This document shows positions 44,674 to 54,184 of a DNA stretch of 64,000 nucleotides, piece after piece (the first letter of the stretch is position 1; each line of letters starts with the position of its first letter). The stretch is from an uncultured bacterium (lineage in GTDB: Bacteria; Bacillota; Clostridia; Lachnospirales; Lachnospiraceae). The notes under the pieces were generated by a model. The model was not told the origin of the DNA. It searched no databases and saw only the letters and a program-made list of their open reading frames with translations. Where the stretch lies: assembly GCA_947383005.1 (NCBI GenBank), contig CANDBT010000007.1, positions 1 through 64,000 of the forward strand. The letters run 5' to 3'. The translations under genes were made by a program, and so were the position numbers.

Positions 44674-47655
44674 TTATTCTCCACCACTCTGTCTCTTCCC
44701 ATAAGCCCCACTCCCAAACCTTGCCAGCCTCTCCTTTAACTCCTTCAAATCCTTCCTGTCTGTAGTAATCAAGTCCTTCTCCAACTGACTTGCCTTAAAC
44801 TCCAACGTCAGGTTATTGCTGTTCGTAGAAATCATCCCCTTCCCCCTCTCAAAATGCACAATCTCCATCCGCTCCGCCTCCGACAGATGAAGAAGCTCCT
44901 GCACTTTCTTCGCCTCATCATTCTCCAGATTCAGCACCACCTTCGTCTTGCAGGCATTGATAATCCCCCTCCCATACTTCCCGTCCTTCAGCGCCATGAA
45001 ATCCGACAAATCCTGGGTAGCGCACACCGCCGATCCCCCATACCCCCGGATAATCTTAAAAATCTCCAGCACATACTCCGCCGCCAGCTCATTAGAAGAC
45101 GCCCCGATTAACTGCCACACCTCATCCAGAAACACCGCCTTCTCCACTGTCCGGTCCTCCTTCACCTTGGACCACACATAATCCAGAGCCACAAACATCC
45201 CCACCGGCAGCAAATCCCCGGTCAATTCCGAAATATCCAGCACCACATACTTATTCCCCAAATCCACATTGGTCTGCTGATTAAAACTGGAAGCCGACCC
45301 ATGAACCAGCCGGTTCACAATATTGGCCATCCGCCTGGTCTCCGGCTTCTCGCAAAGAATCTCATATACATCCCCCAAAACCGGCATTTCCCTATATCTT
45401 CCCCCATTCCCAGGTTCCAACAACGTCCCATTCTCATGAGTAATCCCCTTCCGGTAATACGCCGTCACCAAAGCCTCATCCAAAAGCTGCTTCTCCTCAT
45501 GGTCCATATCCGGCACCAAAAGAGAAAAGAAAATATGCAGATCCTGAATCTTCGCCGCCAGTTCCGACCTCTCCAGCACCGCCCCATCCAGCAAATCACT
45601 GGCCTCTTTATCCCGCTTCCGTATCTCCATCACATTGATACAATTAGCCGAAGCCGAAGAAATCTTAATAAACTCCCCTCCGATATTGGTACAGGCCCTG
45701 GCAAACTCATGGCCCTTGTCCGGTGCAATAATAAACACCTGAATCTTTTTCCTCCTCATACGCAGCGCCATCAACTGCAGCAGAAACGTCTTCCCCGCCC
45801 CCGTAGTCCCCATAATAGAAATGTTGGCGTTCTTGTACACTGCCGAATTAAAAATATCCACAATCACCAGAGAACTGTTTGCCGTATTCACCCCCATAAG
45901 AATCCCGTTCCGGTCCGACATCTCAAAAGACGTAAACGGATAACAGCTTGCCGCCCCGGATGTGAGCACATTCCGTTTCGACCTCTCAAAAATACTCCTG
46001 TCCAAATCCAGCAGCGGCAGCGCCGACCGGAACCCCTGCTCCTCCTTAAACACGCAGGAAACCGTGTCCATGTCCTGGGCATTCAGCAGCTTTTTCATCT
46101 CCTTCACCCGCCACTCCACCTCCCTGGCACTGTACCCCGTCACCGTCACCAGCACGCACAGATAGTAAAACTCCTCACTGGAAGACAGCCCGTTCTTTAA
46201 GTAATATCCCGCCTGAATGGACTCCGCCAGATCATCAAAATCCGAGTTGGTATCCGAAGCGTCCTTAATCTTAGACCGGTTCAGCCGTATCCGCCTCCCA
46301 ATCCTCTCCAAAGTCTTCCCCTTGTCCTGCCTGTACAAAAACAAGTCCACATCAATCCCCTCCCCGGCATTGATTAACAATGACATCCACCCCGCCGGAA
46401 CCCGGAACCGGTAACGCCCCGAAGGAATAAACAGATAGGAGTGGTACACCCCATCCAGCACCACATAATTCCCATGCCGGAAATCCATTTCCTTCGGAGC
46501 CACGCACTCCCCAATCGGAATCCGCCCCACGCTCTCCTCCCCATTCTCCCGAAAATACCACTCCGCCACCTGATTCAGCCTCTCCCCAAATCCCACCGTC
46601 TGGCCGGTTTTCCGATTCAAAAGGGTATAAAGAAGCTCCGCCGTCTCCACCGTAGGATTCTCCGAAAAGACCACCTCATTCCCACACTGGTACAGATACT
46701 TTTTCGCCGTCTGGGCATAAGAATTCAAAAGCCCCACAGCCTCCTTCTCCCCCTTCCTGGCCTCCACCTGAAACACCAGAAAAAACCGCCTGGTCACCGC
46801 CTCCTTATACCCCACCGTACACAAAAGCTCCCCATAGTCCTGCTGTAACATCCGACACCTCTCATCCGTCTCCGTCCTCATATCCTCCCGCAGATCCTCC
46901 AGATACCCGGAAATATCCGCCTTCTTGGAAACCGACTTCATCTGCAACTGAGGCGGCGCAATCTTCAAATACCCCATAAACGAATAGATAATGTTCCTCT
47001 GCTCCCCCGCACTCCGGTGAAGGAAATTAATAGGCAGCACCTCCAGAATCTTCACATACCTGCCGTCCTCCGTGTAAATGATTCCCTCCTTGATCGCCTT
47101 AATGGGAATCTCTTTGCCGGCTCTGGTAAAAGGCAGGTCATACAGCATTCCTTTTTCCCTTTCTTTATGAACTGCCCCGTCTGTTCTGCCCTTTTCTCCT
47201 CTTCTCTCCCCCTTTTCCGCCCTGCTGTCTGCCCGGCTTGTCCTTTCTCTCCTTAAGTCCCTCTCTGCCCGCCTTAATTCCCGTTTCCACTGCCGCTTCT
47301 GCTCTGCCAGCTTCCTTTTCTCCTCCGAACTGCTCCTTTCCCTGCTCTTTTCCTCCTGTATTTTCCCCTCCCATCTCTTTTCCGCTTGACTCTTTTCTTC
47401 CTGTCCCTTTTCCTCCTGATTCCATTCTTCCTGACTCTTGCCTTCCTGCCCCTTTTCTCCCCTGCTCCATTCCTCCTGATTCTTTCCTTTCTGTCCCTTT
47501 TCTTCCTGGCTCCATTCCTCCCAGTTCTTGCCTTCCTGTCCCTTTTCTCTCCTACTCCATTCTTTCTGGCTTTCTCTACCCGTTTTTACCTTCATAGCCA
47601 CTGTGCCTTTCCTCTTCACCACTTTCCTGTTTTCCCAGACTGTCTCTCTTATCAT
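44674..47655 (-). CDS. VirB4-type conjugation ATPase with repetitive N-terminal extension
   Basis: 993 residues. Residues 29-103 are five charged 15-residue repeats (E/K/Q-rich), then ~85 more basic residues before the conserved VirB4 domain begins near MLYDLPFTRAGKE. Walker A (GTTGAGKT) lies near residue 616 and Walker B (AVFLDEVWQLIG) near 842. It powers the type IV secretion channel at the inner face of the membrane. Start 47655 follows GGAAGGGGG and overlaps the PrgI-like gene by 80 nt; ATG 47595 is the alternative. The repeat extension is not part of the family core. Confidence 0.9.
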   Translation of the reverse strand: MIRETVWENRKVVKRKGTVAMKVKTGRESQKEWSRREKGQEGKNWEEWSQEEKGQKGKNQEEWSRGEKGQEGKSQEEWNQEEKGQEEKSQAEKRWEGKIQEEKSRERSSSEEKRKLAEQKRQWKRELRRAERDLRRERTSRADSRAEKGERRGEKGRTDGAVHKEREKGMLYDLPFTRAGKEIPIKAIKEGIIYTEDGRYVKILEVLPINFLHRSAGEQRNIIYSFMGYLKIAPPQLQMKSVSKKADISGYLEDLREDMRTETDERCRMLQQDYGELLCTVGYKEAVTRRFFLVFQVEARKGEKEAVGLLNSYAQTAKKYLYQCGNEVVFSENPTVETAELLYTLLNRKTGQTVGFGERLNQVAEWYFRENGEESVGRIPIGECVAPKEMDFRHGNYVVLDGVYHSYLFIPSGRYRFRVPAGWMSLLINAGEGIDVDLFLYRQDKGKTLERIGRRIRLNRSKIKDASDTNSDFDDLAESIQAGYYLKNGLSSSEEFYYLCVLVTVTGYSAREVEWRVKEMKKLLNAQDMDTVSCVFKEEQGFRSALPLLDLDRSIFERSKRNVLTSGAASCYPFTSFEMSDRNGILMGVNTANSSLVIVDIFNSAVYKNANISIMGTTGAGKTFLLQLMALRMRRKKIQVFIIAPDKGHEFARACTNIGGEFIKISSASANCINVMEIRKRDKEASDLLDGAVLERSELAAKIQDLHIFFSLLVPDMDHEEKQLLDEALVTAYYRKGITHENGTLLEPGNGGRYREMPVLGDVYEILCEKPETRRMANIVNRLVHGSASSFNQQTNVDLGNKYVVLDISELTGDLLPVGMFVALDYVWSKVKEDRTVEKAVFLDEVWQLIGASSNELAAEYVLEIFKIIRGYGGSAVCATQDLSDFMALKDGKYGRGIINACKTKVVLNLENDEAKKVQELLHLSEAERMEIVHFERGKGMISTNSNNLTLEFKASQLEKDLITTDRKDLKELKERLARFGSGAYGKRQSGGE
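47347..47571 (-). repeat. Five 45-bp tandem repeats inside the VirB4 gene
   Basis: Coding repeats of 15 residues each, consensus (S/N)QEEW(S/N)xEEKGQEGK, at residues 29-103 of VirB4. The first four units are close copies; the fifth is diverged. Such arrays change copy number by slippage, so the extension length may vary between strains. Confidence 0.75.
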
Positions 47656-48037
47656 GTCGGCCCCCTTCCTTTTTTCGTCCTCTCACCTTCTGATCCCTCC
47701 TTTTCCTCCGGTTCTGCTCCATCCGGTAACACTCATCCGGCGGCCCCAGATACCTTCTTTGCTTCACATACTGAAAAAAGCTGCCAATGAACCCAAACAG
47801 ACTCTCCCCCTGTACCCCGATCACGCTTAAGATCACCACCGGAACCAGAACAATCATGCCAATGTACATCTTTACCCTTACCGTTGTATTCAGCGACAAC
47901 AGAACCGGCACAAGAACCAGCAGAATCACCCCTGTCTCCACCGCATTCCTTGTCTTAATCCGCCCAGACAGCAGCGTCCCCTCCTCAGCAAAATTAGGAG
48001 GAATGGTATAAATATCAATCCGGTCTTCCTGCTCCAT
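47576..48037 (-). CDS. PrgI-family (VirB3-like) inner-membrane protein
   Basis: 153 residues from ATG 48037 (8 nt after GAGGG). The sequence IDIYTIPPNFAEEGTL, two closely spaced membrane segments (VILLVLVPVLLSL and MIVLVPVVILSVIGV) and the motif QRRYLGPPDE match the PrgI family that accompanies VirB4 in Firmicute ICEs and plays the role of VirB3. A basic tail of ~50 residues follows. It overlaps the VirB4 frame by 80 nt or 20 nt depending on the start chosen. Confidence 0.82.
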   Translation of the reverse strand: MEQEDRIDIYTIPPNFAEEGTLLSGRIKTRNAVETGVILLVLVPVLLSLNTTVRVKMYIGMIVLVPVVILSVIGVQGESLFGFIGSFFQYVKQRRYLGPPDECYRMEQNRRKRRDQKVRGRKKEGGRHDKRDSLGKQESGEEERHSGYEGKNG

Positions 48038-48065
48038 AACACTCACCCTCTTTCCTCAAAATAAG

Positions 48066-48851
48066 TCATTTCCCATGTCTCCTGATTACCCACACAGCAC
48101 CATAGAGACTAATCGCTATCCCCAAAGCAGCAATTAACAAAACAACCGACACTCCACCTTGACCTTCCAAAGAAGAATCTCTTTCCATAACACCCAGTTC
48201 TAATTTCTCATTTTCACCAGTTTCCCCTTCCGCTGTTTCCAGAATCTGCTCCATCCCCTCATCTTCACTCTTCCTTACCTGTATTTCCTCCTCCGCTTCA
48301 TAAGTCACCTGATACACACTTCCAGGACGAACAAAAACCCGGCACATCATCACCTTATCCGTATCCACATCCATTTCCTCTGGTTCCACAAAACAATCAA
48401 ACTCTCTCCCATCCGAATCCGCCTCCACAGACACCACCTGATACCTCCCCGGCCGCAGCTCCCGATTCGCCATATAATCACTTTCCCCAGCAAGCGAAAT
48501 AGCCGTCTCTCTGCCGCCCTCCATTTCCTTCACCACAATCCGTACCTGGCCGCCAAACCCCTGAAAAACCTCACTCCTCACAGCCAGGATTCCTCTCCTT
48601 GTGTCCGTATCAGTAAATTCCTCCTCCCAATCCGCACCCATATCCCCATTCACATTTCCCTTTTCCATATTCTCTGTAATCCCCGACAAGTCCCCACTTG
48701 TAATCTCCCCTTGCCCGTCCCTTTGCTCTATCCCTCTCATCAACTCACTGCCAAAACAATCCGCCGGACTTATAAAACCCACACACAATCCAACCGCCAG
48801 CCCCATCACTCCTATCTTCCATAGCCGTGCCAAACTCCGCTTTCCTGTCAT
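48066..48851 (-). CDS. Exported, C-terminally anchored surface protein of the transfer operon
   Basis: 261 residues from ATG 48851. A signal peptide (RLWKIGVMGLAVGLCVGFI) precedes an acidic beta-rich domain (~40-225). A C-terminal hydrophobic stretch (VSVVLLIAALGIAISLYGAV) ends in RRHGK. This is the layout of a wall-anchored protein, but no LPXTG- or NPQTN-like motif is obvious before the hydrophobic part. It may be a mating-pair adhesin or sortase B substrate with an unusual motif. No family recognised. Confidence 0.55.
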   Translation of the reverse strand: MTGKRSLARLWKIGVMGLAVGLCVGFISPADCFGSELMRGIEQRDGQGEITSGDLSGITENMEKGNVNGDMGADWEEEFTDTDTRRGILAVRSEVFQGFGGQVRIVVKEMEGGRETAISLAGESDYMANRELRPGRYQVVSVEADSDGREFDCFVEPEEMDVDTDKVMMCRVFVRPGSVYQVTYEAEEEIQVRKSEDEGMEQILETAEGETGENEKLELGVMERDSSLEGQGGVSVVLLIAALGIAISLYGAVWVIRRHGK

Positions 48852-48956
48852 TTTCCACCACCTTCCCCTTTCCACACAAAACCGCTTCCACACAAAATAC
48901 AAATCCCCCATACCCTTTCCACACCCATTCTCCCCATTTCATCTTTCTTATCCCAC

Positions 48957-51095
48957 CTACTCCCCAATCAGCCAGATACTCCCATCCGCCAAATCCCTGG
49001 CATACGACTGAATGGTCGCCGGACTGTACAGATTCCCTGTCCTGGTCCGGCTACCAGGGTCAGCAATGGTCAGATACCCATTCTCCGTCACCCCGGTCAG
49101 CACAATATAATGCCCGCTGCTCCCCGAAATCGTATTCTCCGCGCAGATCACCACCGCCATTTTCCCGTTCTTAAGCCCCTTCACCACCTCATTCATCCGT
49201 TCCCGCTTCATCCTCTCCACAGAAAGCCCCCAGTGAGCAGCCGCAGCAGCCGGAAATGCATGGCTTGTCCCTTTCCCCTTCACATAATACCCTCCGGAAA
49301 TGGCAAACCTCCCCGTCATCTCCGGTGTAACTCTCTCCCCTGTCAAGGTAGAAATCACAATAGCCAGTGCCGTAGGCCCGCACCCGGACGACCGGATATT
49401 ACTTCCCCCATAAGGCAGAGAAGCCCACGGCTCCTCCCCCTGGTTGTAGTAAACCGCCTCCCCCACACAGCCGGCCACCGTATCATACGCAATCCGGTCC
49501 CCCTCCGTGGAAATCGTCCCGGTATAAATATCCTCCGAAGCCCCTTCCCCCAGCACGAAATTTTTCCAGCTTGCCGCCCGCAGCACCAGGTCCTGAACTC
49601 CCTCCGCCCCCTGGCTGGCTATCTGAAACAAGGTCAGCACATAATTAAATGACGTCTGATCCGTAACCCTCCGGTACTCATACCCCGTTTTCACCTCCGA
49701 AAGCTCCGGTTCCAGCAGCACCACAATGGCATAATCCACAATCTCCCTTTCCACCTCATCATCCCCGGACCCTTCCGTCTCTGTATGGGTCCCCGTCTGT
49801 GTCCAGCCCAGAAACTCCGAAGCCCGCTCCTCCACCAGAGACTTTAACAACACTCCCGATACCTCCAGACTTCCACTCACAATCCCAGACTCTCCTGTCC
49901 CATCTCCATTTCCACTCTCTGCTCCTTGTATTTCTCCCCCTGTTTCCACTCCCCCTGTCTCACCAGAATTTCCACCATTCCCATCAGCCTCTCCAGAACC
50001 CTCTCCTTCCAGGCCTCCATTCCCATTCCCTTGAACCATATCCGTAAAAATCAGATACCCCTTCACTTTCTCTACATAAGCAGGCGTCTCCCCATTCTGA
50101 GGAATCCGATACCCAGCCCTTTTCACCGCCCCCGGCCCCGCATTGTAAGCCGCCAGCGCCAGATCAAGCCCATTAGGATACGCAGAAAATGTCCGTAACA
50201 TCTCCTGTATGTACTTCGCCCCTCCCATAATATTCTGCTTCGGATCATAAGGATCGGTCACCCCCAGGTTCCTTGCCGTGGCCGGCATAAGCTGCATAAT
50301 CCCCACAGCCCCTGCCCCCGAAACCGCATTGGGGTTAAAATCCGACTCCACCTTAGCCATCGCCTTCAAAAGCGCCTCCGGCACTTGGTATGTAGCCGCC
50401 GCCAGAGCAAAATACTCATCATACACACTGGTCAGGTTCCCATCCATTCCGCCATAAGAACCATACCCGTTAAATCCCACAATCCGGCTCCCACTCCACT
50501 CCTCCTCAATCAGCACCGCCAGATAACGACTCAGCTTCGGCTTCAATACCCTTTCATACTCATCCGTCTCCACCTCATACCCGTCATAATCCTCCCAGTT
50601 CTCATCAAAATCCTCCCCGATCTTTCCATACAGAGAATCCCTCTCCCCCCCAATCAGCCCATAAATCTCCTCCGCCAACTGAGAATCCTCCGCCAAAAGG
50701 GTATCTATCTGATTTTTAATGTTCCGGTACTCGGCCTCCCTGGCCTGGGCCACATACCCATCCGCGTCCCCAAACCCCAGATAAGCCAAAATAATCCCCA
50801 CCCCATTGACAATCACAAAAACAAACAAAAGAACAGACAAAAGGATCGAAAGAACCACCTTCCAAAACGTCTTACTTGTAACCAGCGCACCCACGGCCGC
50901 CCCCAAAGGCCCTGCCAGCGCACTTCCCACAGCCATGCCCCCAGCCGCCCCGCCTGCACTGGCCGCTGCCATAGCTCCATGCGCCGATTGTACCGCCTGG
51001 GCGATCCGTTCCGCCTGCCCCGCTGCCCGGGCTCCCCGGGCAGCCATTTCTGCCGCTTTATCAAGCGGCCCATTGTCCCTCCAATCCTCCGACAT
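48957..51095 (-). CDS. VirB1-like peptidoglycan hydrolase: transglycosylase plus C39-like peptidase
   Basis: 712 residues. One membrane segment (~78-108) anchors it. An SLT lytic transglycosylase domain spans ~225-345 with catalytic Glu250 (KVESDFNP), then GIMQLMPATA and AAYNAGPGAV. After a Gly/Ser linker and a second domain comes a papain-like C39-family peptidase module: Cys572 (SGCGPTALA), His662 (SGHYIVLTG) and Asp679 (IADPGS). It opens the wall for the transfer channel. The gene lies 30 nt after the VirB6-like gene. The pairing of both activities is known in clostridial ICE hydrolases. Confidence 0.9.
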   Translation of the reverse strand: MSEDWRDNGPLDKAAEMAARGARAAGQAERIAQAVQSAHGAMAAASAGGAAGGMAVGSALAGPLGAAVGALVTSKTFWKVVLSILLSVLLFVFVIVNGVGIILAYLGFGDADGYVAQAREAEYRNIKNQIDTLLAEDSQLAEEIYGLIGGERDSLYGKIGEDFDENWEDYDGYEVETDEYERVLKPKLSRYLAVLIEEEWSGSRIVGFNGYGSYGGMDGNLTSVYDEYFALAAATYQVPEALLKAMAKVESDFNPNAVSGAGAVGIMQLMPATARNLGVTDPYDPKQNIMGGAKYIQEMLRTFSAYPNGLDLALAAYNAGPGAVKRAGYRIPQNGETPAYVEKVKGYLIFTDMVQGNGNGGLEGEGSGEADGNGGNSGETGGVETGGEIQGAESGNGDGTGESGIVSGSLEVSGVLLKSLVEERASEFLGWTQTGTHTETEGSGDDEVEREIVDYAIVVLLEPELSEVKTGYEYRRVTDQTSFNYVLTLFQIASQGAEGVQDLVLRAASWKNFVLGEGASEDIYTGTISTEGDRIAYDTVAGCVGEAVYYNQGEEPWASLPYGGSNIRSSGCGPTALAIVISTLTGERVTPEMTGRFAISGGYYVKGKGTSHAFPAAAAAHWGLSVERMKRERMNEVVKGLKNGKMAVVICAENTISGSSGHYIVLTGVTENGYLTIADPGSRTRTGNLYSPATIQSYARDLADGSIWLIGE

Positions 51096-51125
51096 AAACT
51101 CTCCTTATATGGGAATCCCCAATCT

Positions 51126-53849
51126 CTATTTCCTGCCACTCCCATTCCTCTGATCATAGCCACGCCCGGACTGCCCCACATTTCCGACAGCCCCCTGGTC
51201 TTTCCCTCTCTGTTTCACACTCCGCTTTCCAACGGACTTTCCTTTCGTTTCCTGCCTTCTATCACCAAATCCATTCTCTGACTTTTCATGTCCGGCTCCT
51301 GCTCCAGCCTTCCCTATTCCATTTTGGGCATTTGGCCTTTCCATTCTGTTTCCAGTTTCCGCCTGCTCCCTTCGGCTTCCCGGCACAGTCCTCTGCTCCT
51401 TGTAAATCTTCTCCAGCTTAAGAGTCCCATCCTTTTCCAGAGACACCCTGGTTTCCGGAAGGCTTCCCGGTGCCTTTGCCGTTTCCGGAAGCTCATAAAA
51501 GGTCTTCCCATTCTCATGGATTGTCTGATACTCACCCTGGGGCCTCTCATATTGGGAGGCGTCATAACGCATATACCCTTCACCGTCCCTCTCTGCCCTA
51601 TACGCTCCAGGCATTCCAGTCCCGTAATCTCCCATGCCCGACATTCCATGCACCACACCGTCCATATTTCCTGCACCAGAAGCAGAACTGCCTGCCATGC
51701 CGCCTTCCGCTCCGAAAACCTCTCCCGAACCATTACCAGCACCCTGTCCAGAACCACTCCCGGCCGCATGTCCATTTCCAGTTCCGATACTAGCCCCAGA
51801 CACATTGCCAATCTTCTCAAAATCGCCACTCCCAAACCCTGATTCCATATTCGCAGCGTTTCCAATTCCTATACTTCCAACACCTGCGCCCACATTTCCA
51901 ACGTTCGCACTTCCTGTACCTACGCTTCCAGTACCCACTTTTCCAATACCTGCACTTCCAGTACCTATATCTCCAATACCTTCACTTCCAGCACCTATAT
52001 CTCCAATACCTGCATTTCCAACACCTACATCACCGCCGCCTATACCTCCAGCCATACCAATTCCACCAGCCGGTACTCCGCCTTCCGCCATTCCTTCCAT
52101 ACCCGAAATACCTCCGGCTCCATATCCCATACCAGCCATATCCATAGCCGCTTCGCCATATCCAGCCTCCCCACGGTCAAAGTCTCCCACCCCGCCCGAA
52201 AAGCCATCCATCCCCTCAGCAAAAGAACCTCCAAAGCTGCCCATATCTGCCGATTCAAAATCTCCTTCCGTCATACCAGAAATTCCGCCATCCATACTCT
52301 CCGCTGCCTCAAACATTCCACCAAACTCCTTATCCTCACCAGCCATTCCAGCATAGTCCTCCAAACCACTCATATCCGCCATAGGGATTCCGCCGCCGTC
52401 CATCTCCATATCTCCTGAACCCATACTCTGGCCCGTAAACTCCGCACCCCCATCTTCCATTCCAAAAGGTGCCATACCTTCCGCCCCCATTTCCGTCCCA
52501 AAAGGCTCCACGCCTCCATGTCTCATTTCCGTTCCAAAAGATTCCATACCTCCTGGCATATCCTCCCCCGTATCCATAACCGAACCAAAAGGCCCGTCTT
52601 CCACCCCGCTGCTTCCCAAATCCATCTCTCTGCCTTCCGTTCCCATTGTCATAGCAGAGTCCTCTTCCGGCACACCAAAAGGAAGGTTCTGCCCCTCCCC
52701 AGGCTCCATATCCCCGCCAAACTCTCCAAATCCTGTGCCTTCCCCCGGCTTCTCTCCACTTCCCATAAACTCCGGCGCCTGGCCTCCAAAACCATCCGCG
52801 CCCATTCCTCCAATACCGCCTCCCGGCTGTCCCGTTCCCCCTGTCATTCCATTACCAGCAAATCCCGGACTTCCATTCCCCAAAGGAATCGTCTTCCCTG
52901 AACCAAAATTCATGTGGCCGCCATGCTCCCCCTGTGCAACCCCTTTCCTGCCGCCGCCGAAATTCATAAGCCGCCCAGCCATAAGCAATGCCCCCAGCCC
53001 GCTCATACCGCCGCCGATCCGTCCCAGGTTCACACCCAAAGACCCCATATAAGAATCCAGCTTCGCCGTAATCTTGCAGAACCCGATAAGACACATATTG
53101 GCCGCAAAAAACTTCGTAAACCCATAAGAACTTGCCATCATATTCCCATAAGCCGACAAAAACATCTTCACGCACCAGGCATCCAGAATCACCACCAGCA
53201 CCTGGCCCCCAAACATCTTCGTCCAAGAGCCCAGCACGTTGTTGGTCGCCTTAGACCCTCCCGCCGCAAACGCCAACGGCGATGTATAAGAAAAGATCCC
53301 CAGCAGCACATACCGCTCCGCCAGAATAAACAACATCTTAAAATAATTCCAGGCCACCACCAGCTGCAGCAGCAGCTTCAATATGGAAATCGTCATCACA
53401 TCAATCCCCAGAACCGACATGACCCCTTCCGCCGCCGTCACATACTCACTGAACGAATCCACCGTAATCACAGTCCCCACCACCCAGTCATAAGGCGTCC
53501 CCGCAACCTCCAGGATATAATTCACAATATCCTTGGCAAACATAATCATACACAGACAAAAACAAGACCGGAATACTAACTCCACCGGGTCCTCCGAAGC
53601 CGTCCCCAGCTTCCCAAACATAGACTTAAACAGCTGCCACACCAGAATCATCAAAAGCAGGGCCACCCCCATAGGCACAATGGCATTCCGGTACAAATCC
53701 CCCGCCACTCCAAACAACTCCTCAAACAAATCCAGATCACAAGACAAAATCTCCGTAAACATCCCGCTGGCAACATCCATCATGTCCACAATAAACTTAG
53801 AACACATCTCACTCACAGACTCAAACAGCAATTCCAATAACCAGCCCAT
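51126..53849 (-). CDS. VirB6/TrbL-like polytopic protein with long Gly-rich tail
   Basis: 907 residues. Six or so membrane segments occupy ~1-300 (for example AIVPMGVALLLMILVW, LLLQLVVAWNYF), matching VirB6/TrbL channel proteins. The remaining ~600 residues are low-complexity Gly/Met/Glu, with 10-residue (30-bp) repeats around 51846-52060 such as GIGDIGAGSE. The tail probably faces the cytoplasm or the channel and is far longer than in usual relatives. First large gene after the pilin; AGGAGG precedes its ATG. Confidence 0.82.
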   Translation of the reverse strand: MGWLLELLFESVSEMCSKFIVDMMDVASGMFTEILSCDLDLFEELFGVAGDLYRNAIVPMGVALLLMILVWQLFKSMFGKLGTASEDPVELVFRSCFCLCMIMFAKDIVNYILEVAGTPYDWVVGTVITVDSFSEYVTAAEGVMSVLGIDVMTISILKLLLQLVVAWNYFKMLFILAERYVLLGIFSYTSPLAFAAGGSKATNNVLGSWTKMFGGQVLVVILDAWCVKMFLSAYGNMMASSYGFTKFFAANMCLIGFCKITAKLDSYMGSLGVNLGRIGGGMSGLGALLMAGRLMNFGGGRKGVAQGEHGGHMNFGSGKTIPLGNGSPGFAGNGMTGGTGQPGGGIGGMGADGFGGQAPEFMGSGEKPGEGTGFGEFGGDMEPGEGQNLPFGVPEEDSAMTMGTEGREMDLGSSGVEDGPFGSVMDTGEDMPGGMESFGTEMRHGGVEPFGTEMGAEGMAPFGMEDGGAEFTGQSMGSGDMEMDGGGIPMADMSGLEDYAGMAGEDKEFGGMFEAAESMDGGISGMTEGDFESADMGSFGGSFAEGMDGFSGGVGDFDRGEAGYGEAAMDMAGMGYGAGGISGMEGMAEGGVPAGGIGMAGGIGGGDVGVGNAGIGDIGAGSEGIGDIGTGSAGIGKVGTGSVGTGSANVGNVGAGVGSIGIGNAANMESGFGSGDFEKIGNVSGASIGTGNGHAAGSGSGQGAGNGSGEVFGAEGGMAGSSASGAGNMDGVVHGMSGMGDYGTGMPGAYRAERDGEGYMRYDASQYERPQGEYQTIHENGKTFYELPETAKAPGSLPETRVSLEKDGTLKLEKIYKEQRTVPGSRREQAETGNRMERPNAQNGIGKAGAGAGHEKSENGFGDRRQETKGKSVGKRSVKQRGKDQGAVGNVGQSGRGYDQRNGSGRK
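51846..52060 (-). repeat. 30-bp degenerate tandem repeats in the VirB6-like tail
   Basis: Coding repeats translate to about ten residues with a GxG periodicity (GIGDIGTGSA, GIGKVGTGSV, VGNVGAGVGS). At least six diverged copies are visible. They are unstable sequence likely to vary in length between strains. Confidence 0.6.
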
Positions 53850-54008
53850 TCATTCCTCCTATTTTCCAGGCACGCTTCCCTCCCTTCCCGTCATCTGCCA
53901 GACCACTGGAATCTCCAAAAACACGCCCTATTCTATTCCATTTTCCTCCTCCAGAGGCCTCCCACCTCCTTCCTGCCGGGAGAGCACCGGCCTTTTGTTT
54001 TTTCAAAA

Positions 54009-54149
54009 TCAGCAACATTTTATCCTTGCCCTGCCCCCAGATGAATTTAGATCATAGATGATCCAGACACTTCCATCCAATCCATTCACAAATACTTCCC
54101 GCCAATCCACCTGAAAGCCCTCCAGAACCTTCACCACCCCATAAAACAA
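54009..54149 (-). CDS. Possible small conserved-looking peptide between pilin and VirB6-like genes
   Basis: A 46-codon frame (TTG 54149; GTG 54137 is an alternative) ending at 54009. The product contains VLEGFQVDWREVFVNGLDG and VWIIYDLNSSGGRARIK, which look like a genuine small folded protein. No good ribosome site is seen. Otherwise the 335-nt gap 53850-54184 shows only the VirB6 upstream region. Confidence 0.3.
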   Translation of the reverse strand: MFYGVVKVLEGFQVDWREVFVNGLDGSVWIIYDLNSSGGRARIKCC

Positions 54150-54184
54150 ACACCGGACAAGTTTCCCTATCCGGCTCTACCTGT

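Noticed and set aside
45301-46200. Plus-strand ORF opposite VirB4
   Set aside because: His/Pro/Gln-rich shadow of the VirB4 coding strand; no start signals.
53821-54018. Minus-strand 65-residue frame upstream of VirB6
   Set aside because: Basic low-complexity sequence overlapping the VirB6 start, no ribosome site, no domain.
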